Source: Bursaphelenchus xylophilus
Lineage: Eukaryota; Nematoda; Chromadorea; Rhabditida; Aphelenchoididae
Direction of reading: 5' to 3'
DNA length: 64,000 nt
Assembly: GCA_904066235.2 (NCBI GenBank)
Contig: CAJFCV020000002.1
Location: 1,302,001 to 1,366,000 of the forward strand
Shown: positions 20,750-32,605 of the stretch, piece by piece
How positions within the stretch are numbered: position 1 is the stretch's first letter
Layout of the letters: every line of letters begins with the position of its first letter
Position numbers and translations under genes: made by a program
The notes under the pieces: generated by a model
Told to the model about the DNA's origin: nothing
Databases searched by the model: none
The model's input: only the letters and a program-made list of their open reading frames with translations

Positions 20750-23628
20750 AACTGTAAGTTCGAAGGGTCAGAGGTGTGAAATATTGAAGTTTTAGTGAAA
20801 ACACGGAATTAAAGATGGACAAAAATCTCATTTTCATAGTCAGTGGTTTGTTGAAATGTGTTGATAATGATGAAGAAACCGTATTTTACCCTATTTTTAT
20901 GACTTCTATCTAGAAAATTCATTTTTTTGATCGTTGAGATGTTTCGATTTCAATATAGTAACACCTGGCATATAAATCAGGGCAGTTTTACTAAACAAAT
21001 CATCAAATGATTAGATAAAAGTAACAGACAAAAAGCCGTTTTTCGTCTGTCTGGCCTTCCTCATTCTCTGTTATCTCCGAAAATCATCATTGAAGGGGTT
21101 GCCTAAGCTTCCTCTAGGCACATTGCAACGTTTGCATTATTTTTCAATGCATTTCGAGAGGATGTAAACGAAATTTAAAGAAAATCAAGAGTCACTCTTG
21201 GCTCATTTCCTCTCAATTTTTCCATCCTCTACTACAACCTCCAAGTTCCCAAAATCACCGAGCTACAAGCCCCATCTCCCGCAAACAATGACCAAAAACT
21301 AATCAACAAAAAATCCAAAAAAATGTCTCTCCAGAGCCCCCCAGTCGTCTTCAACGCACTAATCTCGAGAATTGCGGCGCGCAGGTATAACGCATTCCCA
21401 TCGGGTCGCCGGGAAGAAATTCTCGGCGGTCTTAAGAGCGAAGAGATTTTGGGTCAGGGCTGAAAAGCGTCGACGGAAACCGTGCTGCTAACCCCAAAAA
21501 TGGGATCAATAAAAGCGGACGGGAAAGCGGGTCGCCCATCGCGAGATTCGCTGGAAGCCGATCGCGGAATGGAGAGGGGCTTGCTTAAATATTTGCTGAA
21601 CCTTGAAGGGGCTGGATGAGATCTCGGAGGGGATCTGAGAATTTGTGGATACCTGTGGGCATGAAGAAGATAAAGGAAGATCTGCCATGGATTGATGATC
21701 GATGCGTTGCGTAATAGGGTGATGAACTTGTGATGGTGCAAGATTTGACCTTCACCTTTCTTTGCTCATCATCTATGATATCTCTGATAAGATATCGTAA
21801 GAGCAATTCCGAAAAAATAAAAAGGAATTGTTGTGAAAACTAAGATAAAAAAGACACATGGAGGAAGATACTAATACTCCAAAACTATTTAAAATAAAAT
21901 ACAAAACACAGTTTGTGCTGGTCCCTTCTTTTGCATTCACAATATTGTTGTTGTCAAAGATGTATTTTAAGTTTAAAAAATATCTTTAGTGCGGGATGCA
22001 AAACACAAATCTCTCCAAAGACCGTATTTATTGTGAATCCAGTCATATGTTGCCAGGTACGGCCAAAAATCATTGCTACAATTTTACTACTCAATATGCA
22101 AAATGCCATGATATAAAACGTAATTAAAGAAATTTAGTCCTTAATAAAAATCTTTAACCGCCAAAGAACCTCCCTTTTTCACCTCTAAATTCTCAGTATT
22201 AAAAGTCCAGAGGTTGGAGTTCAGATGTAATACATAGCGCTCATTGTACTGTAAAAGGGTGCCGAATTCATGGGGTTCAAAGTTAGTCATCATTTTAAAC
22301 ACCATAAATGAAAACTCTCTATTTTATATACTAGGGTTTATGCAGTGGGAGGGTGCTTAGTGGGAGTTTTTCGCAAACAAACTATATTGTACATACACAT
22401 GTATTCCGAACTCTGTTGGGTTTAACCGGGAAAGCAGCTTAAAAGTTCATAAAACCAAAGGCTTTTGGGGGTTTTTACATTTAGAATTACGCGAAAATTT
22501 TATTACATTAAAAATGCAAATTAAGTTGGACTGAATTTTGTTGGCTTCATTTACGTAGTAGCTGCTATTTACGATTTGTGGAGCTTGTTGAATAATCGAC
22601 TATAAAAATTTGTCACTGAAGCTTTGAGTTAAAACGAGGGGTACCTCGTTAAAGTTATATGGCTGTGTGCTTGTCTGCTGATTTTGAAGCCGTTTTTTGA
22701 ATCTGTCCTATATTATGTAATACATTGCTAAATATTTTATCTTGTTGTTTACAGTATGGTCAAGATATTCAACGGTCTTCTTGGCAAGAAAATACGTGAA
22801 ACGCGCACACTTTGGACACGCCCTGGATATCAATTTGTGAAAATTTCGGCTCGCGATTTTCAGAGGCGGCCGAGATATTGAGCCGTCAATACGGCTACGT
22901 TTTAGGCACGCATTCTTCGTCTTGGAATACGAAACGTCAAAGAAGCTTCTTTTGCCTCTTAAGTCGGAAAAAAATTGGCAAAATTGCCGACTTTTTAAAG
23001 TTTAAAAAGTTATGAGTATACATACATGCAGCATGTTTATTATTTCACGTGAATTCCCCATCTATTTGACCCTCAACTCCGTACTTACACTTCTCACACC
23101 ATCTTGACGCAAACTCTTAACATAGCCATCAAACTAAAGTGGTTAAATTTTCCACTCTCTTACTGGTTTATTACCTGCAATGGAGCATTCCATTTTCAAC
23201 ACTCAAGTTTTGATGAAACTTGACTCAAGTCTAGACTGTTTTTTTCGTGATATACCCTCTTAACTCCTAGCTCGGCCATTGCTTTATAAAGCAGTCGCCG
23301 AGATTGTTAGGTCAAAAGTTGGAAGAAATGGGGCACTTTTTTCCGAATTTTGACATGTAAAGATATATGCCTTTTTTTACTGTCTTTTCAACGGACAACA
23401 ATGTTTTTCGCGGAACTGGCGAAGATACCCCGAAGAAGCGTTTTTTCTCTCTAACCGCTCTCCGCGTTTCATGTACTCTCTCGGCCGTGAAGATCCTTGA
23501 ATATCTCAGCTGCCCCTACAAAGTGAGAGCTAAACTTTTCAGGAATTGATAAGCAGACTATGCCTGAGGTATGCGCAAAATTTAATGAAAATCTGAGTTT
23601 TGCACTTTGCGGCTTCCCTTGTTAATTA
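20750..23628. other. Intergenic stretch with a dispersed repeat and no supported gene
   Basis: Frames at 21454-21806, 21913-22116 and 22812-23015 have no splice context or family match. A 46-codon frame at 21323-21463 is noted separately. From about 22745 the sequence belongs to AT-rich dispersed repeats with GATATTCA-type motifs also seen near 54800, 56000 and 57930. Confidence 0.5.
23300..23620. repeat. Dispersed repeat related to 59440-59790
   Basis: Shared landmarks in the same order include a CGCTCTCC run, CTCTCTCGGCC versus CTCTTTCGGTC, GAATATC(T/C)C(A/G)GCT(A)CCCC, TTTTCAGGAATT and GCAAAATTTAA(T/C)GAAAATCTGAGT. The two copies diverge by roughly a quarter by eye. The 964-bp foldback is inserted just after it. 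Confidence 0.75.
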
Positions 23629-24592
23629 TTAGGTTGATGCAAAAGGAATTGCGGATTTTTTAATTTATTCGTATTTTTTCATAGGATAGCTCAATTCAAA
23701 AATGGAAAAAGGTATATAGTAGTAAATTTTAAGAGGATTTTTTCTGTATATGTGCTATTCTTATAAAAGTTATCAAACGTTACCATAAGTTACCACGAAA
23801 GTACCCTAAACATGTTAGTATATTTTAAACCAATTTTTTTACATATTGTTTTGCGGCTTTATCCATTTTCGAAAATATTTTGATAAAATACGTTATATTC
23901 TATCAAAAAACAAAAAAACCCCCATTTTTGGCAAAGCGTTAAAACGCTATCCCAAAAATTCAAATTTCAGCAAATTTTACAAATCGTGTCATATCTTTTT
24001 TTAATAAGTCCAAAATAAAAAATTCTTTTTGCTTTCGATGAGTAACAACATTTTTAAGATTTTTGTGACAAAAAACATCAAAATCAAAAAATTTTATTTT
24101 TTTGACATTTTTTGACCAAAAAATAAAATTCAAGATTTTGATGTCTTTTTTTCACGAAAGCCTTAAAAATGATGTTACTAATCGAAAGCAAAAAGAATTT
24201 TTTATTTTGGACTTATTAAAAAAAGATATGACACGATTTGTAAAATTTGCTGAAATTTGAATTTTTGGGATAGCGTTTTAACGCTTTGCCAAAAATGGGG
24301 GTTTTTTTTGTTTTTTGATAGAATATAACGTATTTTATCAAAATATTTTCAAAAATGGATAAAGCCGCAAAAAAATATGTAAAAAAATTGGTTTAAAATG
24401 TACTAACATGTTTAGGGTACCTTCGTGGTAACTTATGGTAACGTTTGATAACTTTTATAAGAATAGCACATATACAGAAAAAATCCTCTTAAAATTTACT
24501 ACTATATACCTTTTTCCATTTTTGAATTGAGCTATCCTATGAAAAAATACGAATAAATTAAAAAATCCGCAATTCCTTTTGCATCAACCTAA
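23629..24592. mobile_element. 964-bp near-perfect foldback with MADE1/Hsmar1-like ends
   Basis: The left arm (about 23629-24102) and right arm (about 24117-24592) are almost perfect reverse complements, with only a few substitutions by eye, around a spacer of about 14 bp. The ends read TTAGGTTGATGCAAAAGGAA inward and are flanked by TA (23627-23628 and 24593-24594). The known terminus of human Hsmar1/MADE1 begins TTAGGTTGGTGCAAAAGTAA, so this is a mariner-type end. No transposase frame is present. A transcript across it would fold into a stem of about 470 bp. Confidence 0.93.
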
Positions 24593-24594
24593 TA

Positions 24595-26204
24595 TTTACA
24601 ATCAAATTTTCCCGAGTGCAAATTAATTTTCGGAATGCGGAAAAAAATATTTCTCCTAGCTGGGAGATTAGAGGTATAATATTTATGGTTCATGAATGAC
24701 AAATTGTGAGGATTTGAGTGCGAGAAACCCTGCAAGGCGTTCATATTTTTTAAAAATTTGTTTGAGGAATGCTTACCGTAGCCGCCAAAAAACAATTTGG
24801 ATAATTGGAAGCCCTTTCCGGAGGATATCTTTGCCTTTCCAAGGATTAATTGAGTTTTTTTTAAGTCTTGAGTGCAAATGATTGGTTTATTGTACTTAAG
24901 ATTAAATTTGTACCTCAAAAAAATTTGTATATGAGAGCAGTGTGTTTACGGCTTAAGATTTACGGCTTTATGTATTACAATACATAAATACATTTTAAGA
25001 ATGTGTGGAATGGTCAAAATTTTGTTTACGTCATTATGGGTACAACTTTTGAAGGTTTAGCGTTAACACAGGATTGAAAAAGTTGAAAAAAAAAAGACAA
25101 AAGGCTTGTCTGGGAATTGAAGGTATGTCGTGTAAAAATGAGAATATTTAGAATAGGGCTATACAAAAGCAAGGATGTAGCTGACCGTGTAAAAAATTTG
25201 GGCTTTTCCGACCGCCTCTAAATTTTACATTTCTCTAAAACGGGTACATAGCCATCGTTAAAAATTTGGGTAGCACCATTCCATCCGTGATTTCTTGATG
25301 CGAGATGACGGGCCCGAACTTGCCTACAACTACTTTGCGGGCAGAAGAACCATGGAGATTCTGCGCGCATGTTTGGAAATCAGCCAACATTTGTCTACAA
25401 CAGGAAATTCAAACGATGGGTTTGGCAGTTAGATGTGGCGAATAAAGTTTTCAGGTGCATAAGTTGCTTGAATGGTTACCAAAACGTTAACCAGGCGTTT
25501 TTGAAGGTTCAGGAAGCATTTTTTTAAAACAAACTCCCAAAACTGTGAAAACGGTGGATGACTTCAATAGATTCGTATATCTATCAGCACTAGAGAGTTG
25601 TCAATGCAAAATTTCAATCATTCTACGTAGATTACGGCAGAAAAATCGCAATTCTAATCAGTAAAGTGGTTGCCAGCAAAAGAGTTGCGCGCAAGAGTCG
25701 CGACGCCTCTGGAATATCTCAGTTGCTGCTGGAAAACGCAAGCAAAACTTTCAGGGACTATTCGGCCGGTTTAGAGTCCGTATGCAAAATTTCAAGCATA
25801 TCTGAGTGCGTGAAAGACTTCCTTTGTCAAAAAAGTATATTCTAAATTTGCCCCAACCCTCGTTCAAATTAAATAACTGCAAAATTGTACTTTATTGTTA
25901 AAAATCTTTGCTGTAACCCCCAGATTTTCGTCCACCTGTTCGGACTATTCCGGATTAATCTTCAGGTTGCATCAAGCATCAGAAAATCCCTCCTCTGTGC
26001 CCACTTCCACACAAGTTTTTCAACACCCCCAATCACGACTGATTCCGACAACTAATGTTTGAAACTGTTGAAAATTTTGGGTTTACTTTGTTATTTTTAA
26101 TCCGCGTAATCCCAACAAAAACAACGATTCAAAGAGTTCGCGATTTTCAGACTTCCATTCGGGAGGCCTCTGCCTTGTAACCAATGTAAAAGTATTTTTG
26201 TAGA
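24595..26204. other. Intergenic stretch upstream of the aspartyl-protease pair
   Basis: Apart from the GCGGGC-family repeat at about 25310-25860 nothing is recognised. The 345 bp before the first protease homologue contain no TGATAA/TTATCA site by eye, unlike the promoter of its neighbour. TTTTTGTAG ends one base before its ATG (26205) and looks like a trans-splice acceptor. Confidence 0.5.
25310..25860. repeat. GCGGGC-family dispersed repeat
   Basis: It begins with CAACTACTTTGCGGGCAGAA and matches 11225-11660 in the same orientation (GAACCATGGAGATTCTGC, CTTCAATAGATTCGTATA). The right end is less clear. Confidence 0.75.
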
Positions 26205-28935
26205 ATGCATCTTGGTTTAATCTACCTACTTGTTATTGCCAAGTGCACAATTGGGATCGAATTGCAGATTCTGGACGGGTATTTTTACACAATCAATGTT
26301 ACCATTGGAAGCCCGCGTAAGTCTTTTTTTTTTAATTTACGCCTTATTTTTTATAAATTTTGAGTAATCATTCTAGTTCAAACACCACAAATTTTTGCCT
26401 AACTTTGATTAGAAATTACACCTTTGTAGAAGAGCGTGCCACGTGCCTTTATAAGGTCATAAAAGCGGAACCCTTCCTTTCCGAAAATTGGGTCCAAAAA
26501 CGCAGCAAAGCAAAAGTGGGTCCAGCCAACAGCAAATGCGCAGATAAACAAGATTACGGTGCATATTATAGCATTACAAATGACAGTATTGTCGGAAAAT
26601 TAAGTCAAAAATTAGCTGTAGTTGGAAGAAAAGAGGGAAATTGGGTTAGAAATAACTCGTACAGACTACAAATGTTGTCTGAACGTTTGGCTGTGACTTC
26701 TTTACCCTAGAGATATCTGAAAAAGTCGAATATCTCGGATTTTTTGAGATGAAGATTTTCATTGATGACAATGTGGCGCACTATATAGAAAATTGGACTA
26801 AGATTGAATACTTGAAAAACACCCGTGCATTTGAAACCGTGTATGATAAAAAAGATATATTTTTAGCCCAAGTTTTTACATTGGCATTGGACATCACAAC
26901 CAGCAACACATGGGTATTTGGGAACAGCTCCGAACTCGACTTGATTGGAGAAAACAAGACCTACTACGATCCTCGGTAAGCAGTGATTTCTTAAATACAT
27001 CCTAGCGCAGATACGCTTATCATTTCAAAAATTGAAAGCCTATTTCAACTTTTAGGTATTCTGTAACTTCCCTGCGAGTAGCGCCTTTTCAACAAAACTC
27101 TTCACTATCATCCAACGAGCAAGTTTCAAATCTCATAAAAAAGTATGACACTACAATATTCGCTGATGCAATGCAACTAAATCATGACAATATTGGGAGT
27201 ATTCGATTTATTGTGGTTGAGAATTACGATGTTGGCAGTTACTCCTATCTTCCGACTAATGGACTCTTCGGACTTGGTCAAGATGTCCTGGAGAATGGCA
27301 TTGGAATAATCTCAAATATCCTGCATTTCAAGAAAGCCAACACGATCTCATTGTACACACCGAGGTAAGGGGCTTTTGTGGTTTTATAAATATGTATTAG
27401 AAACAATGACAGTTTTTGATCAGTAGTAATGCTTGTGAAAGAAAGACTTGTGTATTGCATTGTTCATAAAACGGAAATGGAATTCTGACAGGATTAGAGC
27501 TGGTTGAGATAGGAAAATTCAAAAAAAAAGAAAGAGTAAACGAGCAATCCCTATAAAGAAGTGGTGTTTTCAATACTATGGCTTGTGTGCTTTTAGGAAT
27601 ACATATGGGGATATATTTCTACAGTCCCCCTGCCAATTCTGCTTTTTCTCGGATGCAAACTACCAATTCATCGTCAAATCTTTTGCAGGCTCTGTAAATA
27701 GTCAGACACAATTTGTACTTCCTGACAGAAAATGGCCAACGATATGTCAAGTTCTTTGTCATGTTGTCAGAACTTGCATATAGACTTGAAAAGCCGCGAT
27801 CACAGCGTCTTCAAGTTCACTTTCTTTACAAATTCCGCTAGTGTAACCAGTAAATAAGAAGCACTCTGTCGCCAAGATATGCATCGCCTATGAATTGGTC
27901 ACATCCAATTGATTTTCACATCCGCGGCGCGACCGGCGCAGCAATATAGGGCTCATTATTTTTCTCGACAGACTGGTGGGGCTACACTATCATAACGTTT
28001 ATTTTTTTGCGTATCTTTCACTATAACATTCCTACTGCCTTCAGGAACGTCCACAATGACAAAGCGTACATGTTATTCGGTGAAGCCTCACCTCACGTGA
28101 ATTGTAAGCAAACGAATTGGACATTATTCGACGTCTACGACAATACAAATGAAAGCAGCAAGTTGTTCGAAATGAAATACACCTTGTAAGTTCCGTTATC
28201 CCGTAGGCAATATCCGGAAGTGGAACCAAAGTCATTATGACTGATCACTGTTCTTTACTAACAATACAAAAGTGACAGCAAAATTTTTGCGTTGCAAAAT
28301 GACGCAGTTTCCTGCAGACTAATTGTTGACAAGCTGACTGAGAAAATTGACTTTCCTTTTCATCCAATTAAAGAATTTTTATCCAACGTAAAATCAACAT
28401 AACACAATAAATTCCAGTTCTAAATTCGGCACACACAAACTTCAGTCGCCTTCGTACCCTTACTTTGCCTTATCAACTTTAACGTCGTATATTACTGTAA
28501 ACACACCCATGTTCAAACTTATATCAAAAACACTTACTCCATTCCACGATCGCAACCGAACAAAGCCCGTGCATACTGTAAACTGCAAATGGCGAAATGA
28601 AGCGCCGCCGCTGGAGTTTGGAACAAAGGATTTTAAATTTTCAATACCTCCAAGCGATTACATCCAGGAAACGGTAGGTCGAAGCAACAGAAAAGCACCG
28701 CATTCATCATTTCTATAGTGTCTTAGTATAAAATAGTGCCTCTTACCGAACAACAAAACAAGTCAAATCTTTCTCAAGTCCCTGTTTTCAGAAGCCCAAT
28801 TATTGTGTGCTGAAGATCCGCCTGAACGAAGCCAATCCTCGTTGGGTGTTTGGGATATCGTTTTTGAAGAATTATTGCGTACAATTCCGGTTGCAAGACA
28901 AAAAAGTCGGATTCATTCCGTCCGCAGAGCCATAG
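26205..28935 (+). CDS. Pepsin-family (A1) aspartyl protease homologue, predicted catalytically dead
   Basis: Six exons (26205-26316, 26867-26975, 27056-27364, 28045-28185, 28418-28673, 28792-28935) close in phase to 356 residues. A signal peptide (MHLGLIYLLVIAKC) leads almost straight into the fold (GYFYTINVTIGSPPQ), so the usual inhibitory propeptide is missing. Family landmarks are present: TLALD...NTWVFG, NGLFGLG, SLYTPRN, AYMLFGE, a central HTVNC, FKFSIP and the C-terminal WVFGISFLKNY...VGF. Both active-site motifs are altered: the first D-T-G reads D46-I-T48, and the second D-(T/S)-G reads S243-T-L245, losing that Asp. The flap region is also unlike YGTGS. The frame is open throughout, so this looks like a maintained non-enzymatic homologue, not a decayed copy. 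Intron phases match the downstream paralogue at three positions. AATAAA lies at 28991-28996. Confidence 0.88.
27597..27783 (+). other. Possible alternative or relic exon in intron 3 of the dead protease homologue
   Basis: A strong acceptor (GTGCTTTTAG) ends at 27596. It precedes an in-phase frame that starts RNTYGDIF, echoing the true next exon, which starts RNVHNDKA, and later has NYQFIVKSF. The frame runs to a stop at 27781-27783. It could be an alternative last exon or a decayed duplicate of exon 4. The normal model skips it. Confidence 0.4.
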
Positions 28936-29477
28936 GAAAATATCATTGTTGATTGTTGTCATATGTATGTAAATTTTGTTAGCTCTATCGAATAAATGTT
29001 ACTTCAAACCATTTTCATGAAAAATCAGGACAACCCAGGGTTTGCCCTTTCCAAAACAATATTGCAGCAAGCGTTTTCAGCCACTCCTCTGAAACTGCAA
29101 TATAGAAGCGGCAAACGAACATCCGGTTACTCCGCCCTGGCAGATAGATTCTTGACACACCCGCCAAAACTTCAGCTTTTATAGAAATCGAAAGGCACTT
29201 TAAGTTGGGGTAACAAGATTTTCACAGACGTTTTGCGATCTCTCAATTTCCGAACTCTTTCTTTCGAACAGTGTGTAAACTTTGGAATGGGAAAACTTTT
29301 TTCTCTGGCGTCTGGCGGTCTCTCCGTTTGACAAAATCTTTTCTTCCTTTGGCAAAGAATATCTCCTTGGATTCAAAAAGATTTTTTGTCGGATTCAATA
29401 GCGAAAAAACCCATATGTAAAAAAAATTTGCTTGGTAAAAGTTGACGACATCTCTGCTACTTATTCTACAACTTGGC

Positions 29478-29615
29478 TATCTAAGTCAGTGATAAAACGT
29501 GATCAATTTTTTGACAGAATACCTTGTTTCTTAATCTTTAATTAAGGATTTATCGTTGCATTCCTTATCACCCCTCATTTTTAATCCCTGATAACAAAAC
29601 TCTGCTTATAAAGAG
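29478..29615 (+). promoter_or_regulatory. GATA-site cluster and TATA box of the active aspartyl protease
   Basis: TGATAA occurs at 29490-29495 and 29589-29594, its complement TTATCA at 29565-29570, and CTATCT (AGATAG) near 29478-29483. TTATAAAGAG at 29606-29615 lies about 45 bp before the start codon at 29658. TGATAA is the site known for the nematode intestinal GATA factor ELT-2, so gut expression is inferred. Confidence 0.6.
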
Positions 29616-29657
29616 CTCATTAAATTTCTATAGTTCGTTCGCCGTTTCGCATAGAAA

Positions 29658-32414
29658 ATGGCTGCCTTTATTAAAACAATTATATTTTCTGCTTTTACCG
29701 CTGCAGCCGCTGCAGCTACAGCAGTGAAGAATGAAGCTCCTAGTCTTCCAATGCTGTCAAAACAAGGTAAGATATTTTCAAATCTATTATAGATATACTA
29801 AATTTAAATTCTGTTTAGCCGGTTATTACACTGTCAGAGTTGGCGTCGGGACTCCACCTCAATATCTGAACTTGGCTCTGGACACTGGGACGGCGAAATT
29901 CTTTGTTTTGGATGGAATTCTGACCGCTCAAGTCAGCAAAGAAATCAATACGTTCAAACCGCTGTAAGTTTGTTTCTACTGGATGGAGTAAAGGATACTT
30001 GACAGATTACCGAACTGTCATCGGTCTGACAAAAGTGTGTATAGTGCCGGACCTAATCTAGTGGCAAAAACGTATCATTTTGCATCCGAAAACTACCAAG
30101 AAATGTGGCAAAATGCCTCCCTTTCCATCTTAAAAAAAACTTCATTTTGAAGGGCTTCTCACAAAAAAAGCGGGCGCGCTTGTGAAATCCGAGTTTTTCT
30201 ACTTGTACAGGGAGATCAAAACATTGCCTACAGTGGCAAAAAACGTTCAATTTTGCATCGGGAAGTGTCAAAAAATTGGCAAAATGCCTCCCTCTCAAAC
30301 TAAAAATCCCCGTTTTGAAGGGCGCGTTTTTAAAATCTGAGTTTTTTTTCACCTGAAGGTGGAGGTATTTTGCTACTTTTTTTGATGCTTCCCGGTTGCA
30401 AAATTGTATATTTTTTGCCACTGCATCAGGTCCGCCACTGTAGCATCCATAATTTTAGAAGATCCTCCAGCTTCAAGCTGGACAGCGAGAATAAAGGAAC
30501 GTTCCTCGAAACGTACCGGCATATCCACTTGACCGCCCAACGAGCCACAGAAACCGTAACCATCAACGGGTTTGAGGTGAAAAAGCAAAAGATTGAATTG
30601 GTCACCGCTTTCCGCAACATTAATGCATCCGATTTCCCCAAAATTGATGGTGTTCTGGGGATTGGCTTTCAACTTGGCCGAACTCCTTTCAAATATTTCG
30701 ATTTCACATCGCCTTTGCACGACTACGTAAAAACGTTCAGTTATCCGGTATTTACTGTGTATAACAATCCAGTGGTCAATAGTAGTACACAATTAGCTGG
30801 GAAGATAACATTTGGCGATAAGGATGAAGAAAATTGTGATGGGATGTGGTTTCGACCGCAAATTTCATATCAGCCGCAACCACTTTGGACATTTAGAGTT
30901 AATGGGTAGGTTAGGATTGCTTAATAAAAAATTGGTTACAGAGGGTGACCTGACACAGTGACAAAAAACGTACCATTTTGCAGCCAGAAAGCATCAAAAA
31001 ATGTGGCAGAATACCTCCCTCTCCAAATGAAAAACTCACGGCGCGCCCTTCAAAACGAAGTTTTTTTCACTTGGAGAGGGAAGCATTTTGCCACATTTTT
31101 GATACTTCCCGGATGCAAAATGGTACGCTTTTTGCCACTGGATCAGGTCCCCCACTGTATATTACATATTATTCAAGTATCTTACCTTTCGTTTGTGAAG
31201 TTTTTTTCTTTTTTATCATCTTTTTATGCATCATTATCATTTCAAGCCCCATTTTTAACCTCTGTTTATATTCTATTATAGTTATATGCTTGGTGGGGTT
31301 GGCTTCCACTACAAGTCAACAATCACGCTGGATTCTGGAGACAAAGACAATTTCTTCCCCGCCGAAGTTGTTCAGCACTTGAGTGAGCGTTGGAAGCTAG
31401 AGAACGGCACCGACGACAGAAGTTTCTACATCGCTTGCGACAAGATTCCCCAGCTTTCCACCTTCTCAATAATCATCAAGTATGGCGATGAGATCATGGA
31501 TTACGATGCGAAAAGATTGTTTGAAGATGTGAGTTTTGAATGCCTGAGAATGTCTTCTTCTTTTTGTGAAGAATAAGCCAGTGAATTGACGGACTCCAAG
31601 GGTAGCAAAAAAGTCAAAAAAATTTACTTTTGACCTGACTACAGTGAGGGACCTGATCTAGTGGCAAAAAACGTACCATTTTGCATCCATGAAGCATCAA
31701 AAATGTAGAAAAATGCTTCCCTTTTCAAGTGAAAAAGCTCCGTTTTGATGGACGCGACCGCCATTTCACTCACAAAAAGAGCGGGCGCGCTTTTGAAATC
31801 TGAGTTTTTTCATTTGGAGAGGGAAGCATTTTGCCACATTTTCGATACTTCTCGGATGCAAAATGGTACGCGTTTTGCCACTAGATCACATCCCCCATGT
31901 ATATAGTTTGTAATCCCTTTATACGAAAAATATTTTGAAACTATCACATTTCAAGGTACCCGCCTTGCGACGCTCAGGGTTTATAGAAAAAGGTTGTTAT
32001 AAATATTAGTACGTTGCACTAGACCTTCTCGAAGGTACGCCAAAAATTGTGGAAGTTTGATAGAGGTCAGAGACTAGTCGTCTTCTTTTATAGGCTGCTG
32101 CGGTTGAAAGCTAAAACCGCCATGTCAGTGGGGCTAACCTTTATGCCAAAAAATAGCGTTGGAAGAAAAAAATCAAGAAAATCTAATGTGACTTTATAAA
32201 ATACGAAGCGATTTTCTAAGCAGTCGTGCATAAATCCAAATTTCATTATCCTTCTATTTTCTTTTTCTAGGCCGGAAACAACCGTTGTCGTCTGAACGTC
32301 CTCCAAACCGACGGACTTTGGCAAATCAGCCAAAACTTGCATACAGATTACTGTCAATACTACTACGTTACCGGGAAGGCGGTTCAATTTGCCGCGGCTA
32401 AGATTCAACCGTGA
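29658..32414 (+). CDS. Pepsin-family (A1) aspartyl protease with both catalytic Asp
   Basis: Five exons (29658-29766, 29819-29963, 30459-30905, 31282-31528, 32271-32414) close in phase to 363 residues. A signal peptide (MAAFIKTIIFSAFT plus an Ala-rich run) is followed by only about 14 residues before GYYTVRVGVGTPPQ, so a normal propeptide is absent or very short. Both catalytic motifs are intact: D58-T-G in LALDTGTAKFFV and D251-S-G in TITLDSGDKD. Other landmarks are DGVLGIG, KITFGDKDEENC, LWTFRVNG and FYIACDKIP. The flap keeps a Tyr (FLETYRHIH) but lost the usual Y-G-T-G-S glycines, which may alter specificity. The likely role is extracellular or lysosomal protein digestion. It is the tandem paralogue of the gene at 26205, with three shared intron positions and phases. 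Introns 2, 3 and 4 each contain a family A MITE. It converges with the JIP gene. Confidence 0.9.
30042..30440. mobile_element. Composite (double) family A MITE in protease intron 2
   Basis: A left arm is followed by a truncated right arm ending GGGAGATCAAAACATTGC. A second left arm then starts at TACAGTGGC (30229) and a full right arm ends at CCACTG before TA. The same composite with the same junction recurs at 33422-33821, so it moves as one unit. Confidence 0.85.
30939..31157. mobile_element. Family A foldback MITE in protease intron 3
   Basis: Flanked by TA (30937-30938 and 31158-31159). It has the family arms GTACCATTTTGCA / TGCAAAATGGTAC and CTCCCTCTCC / TGGAGAGGGA, with a short centre holding CGGCGCGCCC. 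Confidence 0.87.
31642..31899. mobile_element. Family A foldback MITE in protease intron 4
   Basis: Flanked by TA (31640-31641 and 31900-31901). It starts CAGTGAGGGACCTGATC and ends GATCACATCCCCCATG, with an AGAGCGGGCGCGC centre. Confidence 0.88.
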
Positions 32415-32605
32415 CTTTTGGCAAGAGCTTTGTTATTCAGCTTTCTTATTCACATAAAATAAGTGTAATTGTGATGAACATAATGTTTATTAAATACGAC
32501 CCATTTTGCTTGAATTTGCTGTAATTCGAAGTGACCAGAGTATTGTACAACAGTGTAAATGTAAGGTTATTGGCTGAGACCTGATGTAAAGCAGCATTTG
32601 AAAGC

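Noticed and set aside
21323..21463. 46-codon frame starting MSLQSPPVVFN in the 20.8-23.6 kb intergenic stretch
   Set aside because: It has an AAAAAAATG context and balanced codons, but no domain, no neighbour and no splice evidence. It could equally be chance, so it was not called as a gene.
26360..26710. 116-codon plus frame inside intron 1 of the dead protease homologue
   Set aside because: Joining exon 1 to it breaks phase, whereas splicing 26316 to 26867 restores the exact family sequence TIGSPPQVFTLALD. The frame has no family similarity.
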